From assembly GCA_049647585.1 (NCBI GenBank), contig JBARXY010000007.1:34467-98466 (forward strand): a DNA stretch of 64,000 bases, read 5' to 3'. Under the pieces are notes generated by a model that was given only the letters and a program-made list of their open reading frames with translations, had not been told where the DNA came from and made no database searches. The position numbers and the translations under genes were made by a program. Below, piece after piece: positions 63,127-64,000 of this stretch (position 1 is the stretch's first letter; each line of letters starts with the position of its first letter). The stretch is from JAGQSZ01 sp049647585 (GTDB lineage: Bacteria > Actinomycetota > Acidimicrobiia > Acidimicrobiales > Microtrichaceae).

Positions 63127-64000
63127 GACAAGCGGGAGGACCCAGAGCGCCAGGGAGACTCGGCCAGAACCTGGTCGGCGCCGGTGGTTCCTCGTGTCGA
63201 AGTGGGTGAACTCGAATCTGTGGTCGGTTCTCTTCGGTTGGGAGCCCAGCAGGTCGCCCAACTCGAAGCTTTCCATTCGAACGTCGATCCGGAATGCCTG
63301 CTCGGGTCACTTGAATCATTGGAAATGGTGCAGCGAGTAGTGGACGCGTCGAGAGCCAAGCTGTTGTACGCGGCTTATCTGGCGGACGCGTGCAACGAAA
63401 CTGGGCTGACCACTGCCGGGTGGCTAGGAGACAGGGCGAAACTGGCTTCGGGTAAAGCACGTTCCAGGTCCCGGGTGACCCGGGTCCTTTTCGACGGGAC
63501 TTTGTCGCCGGTGATCTATGAAGCGTTGACGGCCGGTGTGATCGGCTGGTCCCACGTGGAAGTCCTGGCTCAGGTCACGAACAGTCGTAACCAGGACCAG
63601 ATGGCAGTCCTCGCGCCTGTCCATGTGGAACGGGCGTTGGTGTTGTCTTTCAACCGCTGGAAACAAGAAGTGCGTCTCGCAGGCGAACTGTTCGATCAGG
63701 ACGGCTCTGAACCTGACGGCGGTGAGGGTCGTAACCGGTTGAGTTTCGGGGTCTCGGACAAGTTCACCTTGTTGAACGGCCAGTTGAACGCCGCGAACGC
63801 GGCGACCGTGACCGAAGCGATCGAAGCGGTCACCGACGAACTGTTCAGATCCCGCCAGAGAGACGCCGAAACGACTGGCGGTGAGCTTGAGATCCCTGAC
63901 CGGGCAACCCTGCGGGCGTTGGCGTTGACCGAAATATGTAGACGTGCGACCGCGAAACCGGTCGGGTCGACAACACCGGGGCGCCCTGAGGTGTCGTTGA
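63121..64000 (+). CDS. DUF222 (13E12-type) protein, 3' end outside window
   Basis: Frame open from ATG 63121 to the window end, 293 codons so far. LGSLESLEMVQRVVDASRAKLLYAAYLAD, TAGWLGDRAKLASGKARSRSRVT and the later YEALTAGVIGWSHVEVLAQV match the DUF222 domain, which in actinobacteria usually precedes a C-terminal HNH endonuclease domain; that part would lie beyond 64000. In Mycobacterium tuberculosis several 13E12-repeat genes of this family have LexA boxes, as this gene appears to have. It may be a mobile or DNA-damage-induced nuclease. Confidence 0.85.
   Translation, partial: MFDKREDPERQGDSARTWSAPVVPRVEVGELESVVGSLRLGAQQVAQLEAFHSNVDPECLLGSLESLEMVQRVVDASRAKLLYAAYLADACNETGLTTAGWLGDRAKLASGKARSRSRVTRVLFDGTLSPVIYEALTAGVIGWSHVEVLAQVTNSRNQDQMAVLAPVHVERALVLSFNRWKQEVRLAGELFDQDGSEPDGGEGRNRLSFGVSDKFTLLNGQLNAANAATVTEAIEAVTDELFRSRQRDAETTGGELEIPDRATLRALALTEICRRATAKPVGSTTPGRPEVSL

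Overview
The window is G+C-rich actinobacterial DNA, most likely from an uncultured member of the Acidimicrobiia-type Actinomycetota. The evidence is coenzyme F420 genes (cofD, cofE), an LLM-type flavin/F420 oxidoreductase, a LytR-CpsA-Psr protein, DUF3499 and DUF5719 proteins, a 13E12/DUF222-type protein, frequent GTG/TTG starts and very compact gene spacing. No tRNA, rRNA or CRISPR array was seen.

Positions 3-27253 are mainly a cell-surface polysaccharide locus: a methyltransferase, a two-domain GT2 enzyme, a Wzm/Wzt-type ABC exporter, a YfhO-like membrane protein, a DPM1-like GT2, a GT4-methyltransferase fusion, two UPF0104-type membrane proteins, a secreted matrixin-like metalloprotease, and a WecE-acyltransferase-GT4 group for an amino-sugar branch. 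Housekeeping genes are interleaved: an LpdA-like flavoprotein, acyl-CoA carboxylase alpha next to birA, pabB/pabC, an LCP ligase and UDP-glucose dehydrogenase.

Positions 27254-41018 are an accessory island inserted into the polysaccharide locus. It starts with a lipoprotein and a complete two-ORF IS. That IS abuts, and has removed the 5' end of, a large primase-ATPase gene, which is followed by a tyrosine recombinase and a small ORF. Then comes an operon-like run of secreted toxin and immunity genes: an HHxDP nuclease-like toxin with a double-CxxCG immunity protein, an IS256-gutted module whose immunity gene survives, an ART-like candidate toxin with its partner, a papain-fold (Tox-PL) toxin carrying two compensating frameshifts with an Imm35-type partner, and a fifth leader cut off by a decayed IS3 element. 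An ISL3 remnant closes the island. The toxins share a leader and a TPSGT-type junction, also conserved as DNA, in front of unrelated C-terminal domains. This is the most interesting system in the window.

Positions 41019-59700 return to surface sugar synthesis: GDP-L-fucose synthase, three GT4 enzymes, an NDP-sugar pyrophosphorylase, a GalE-like epimerase, Gmd and an Rmd-type reductase, so GDP-mannose can be routed to both GDP-L-fucose and GDP-D-rhamnose. An F420 block (oxidoreductase, cofE, cofD) lies among them. A large GT2/membrane protein with a DUF5719 partner follows. Positions 59700-64000 hold ftsH, a DUF3499 protein, a CPBP protease and, running off the end, a DUF222 gene with a strong promoter and a perfect LexA-type palindrome over its start codon.
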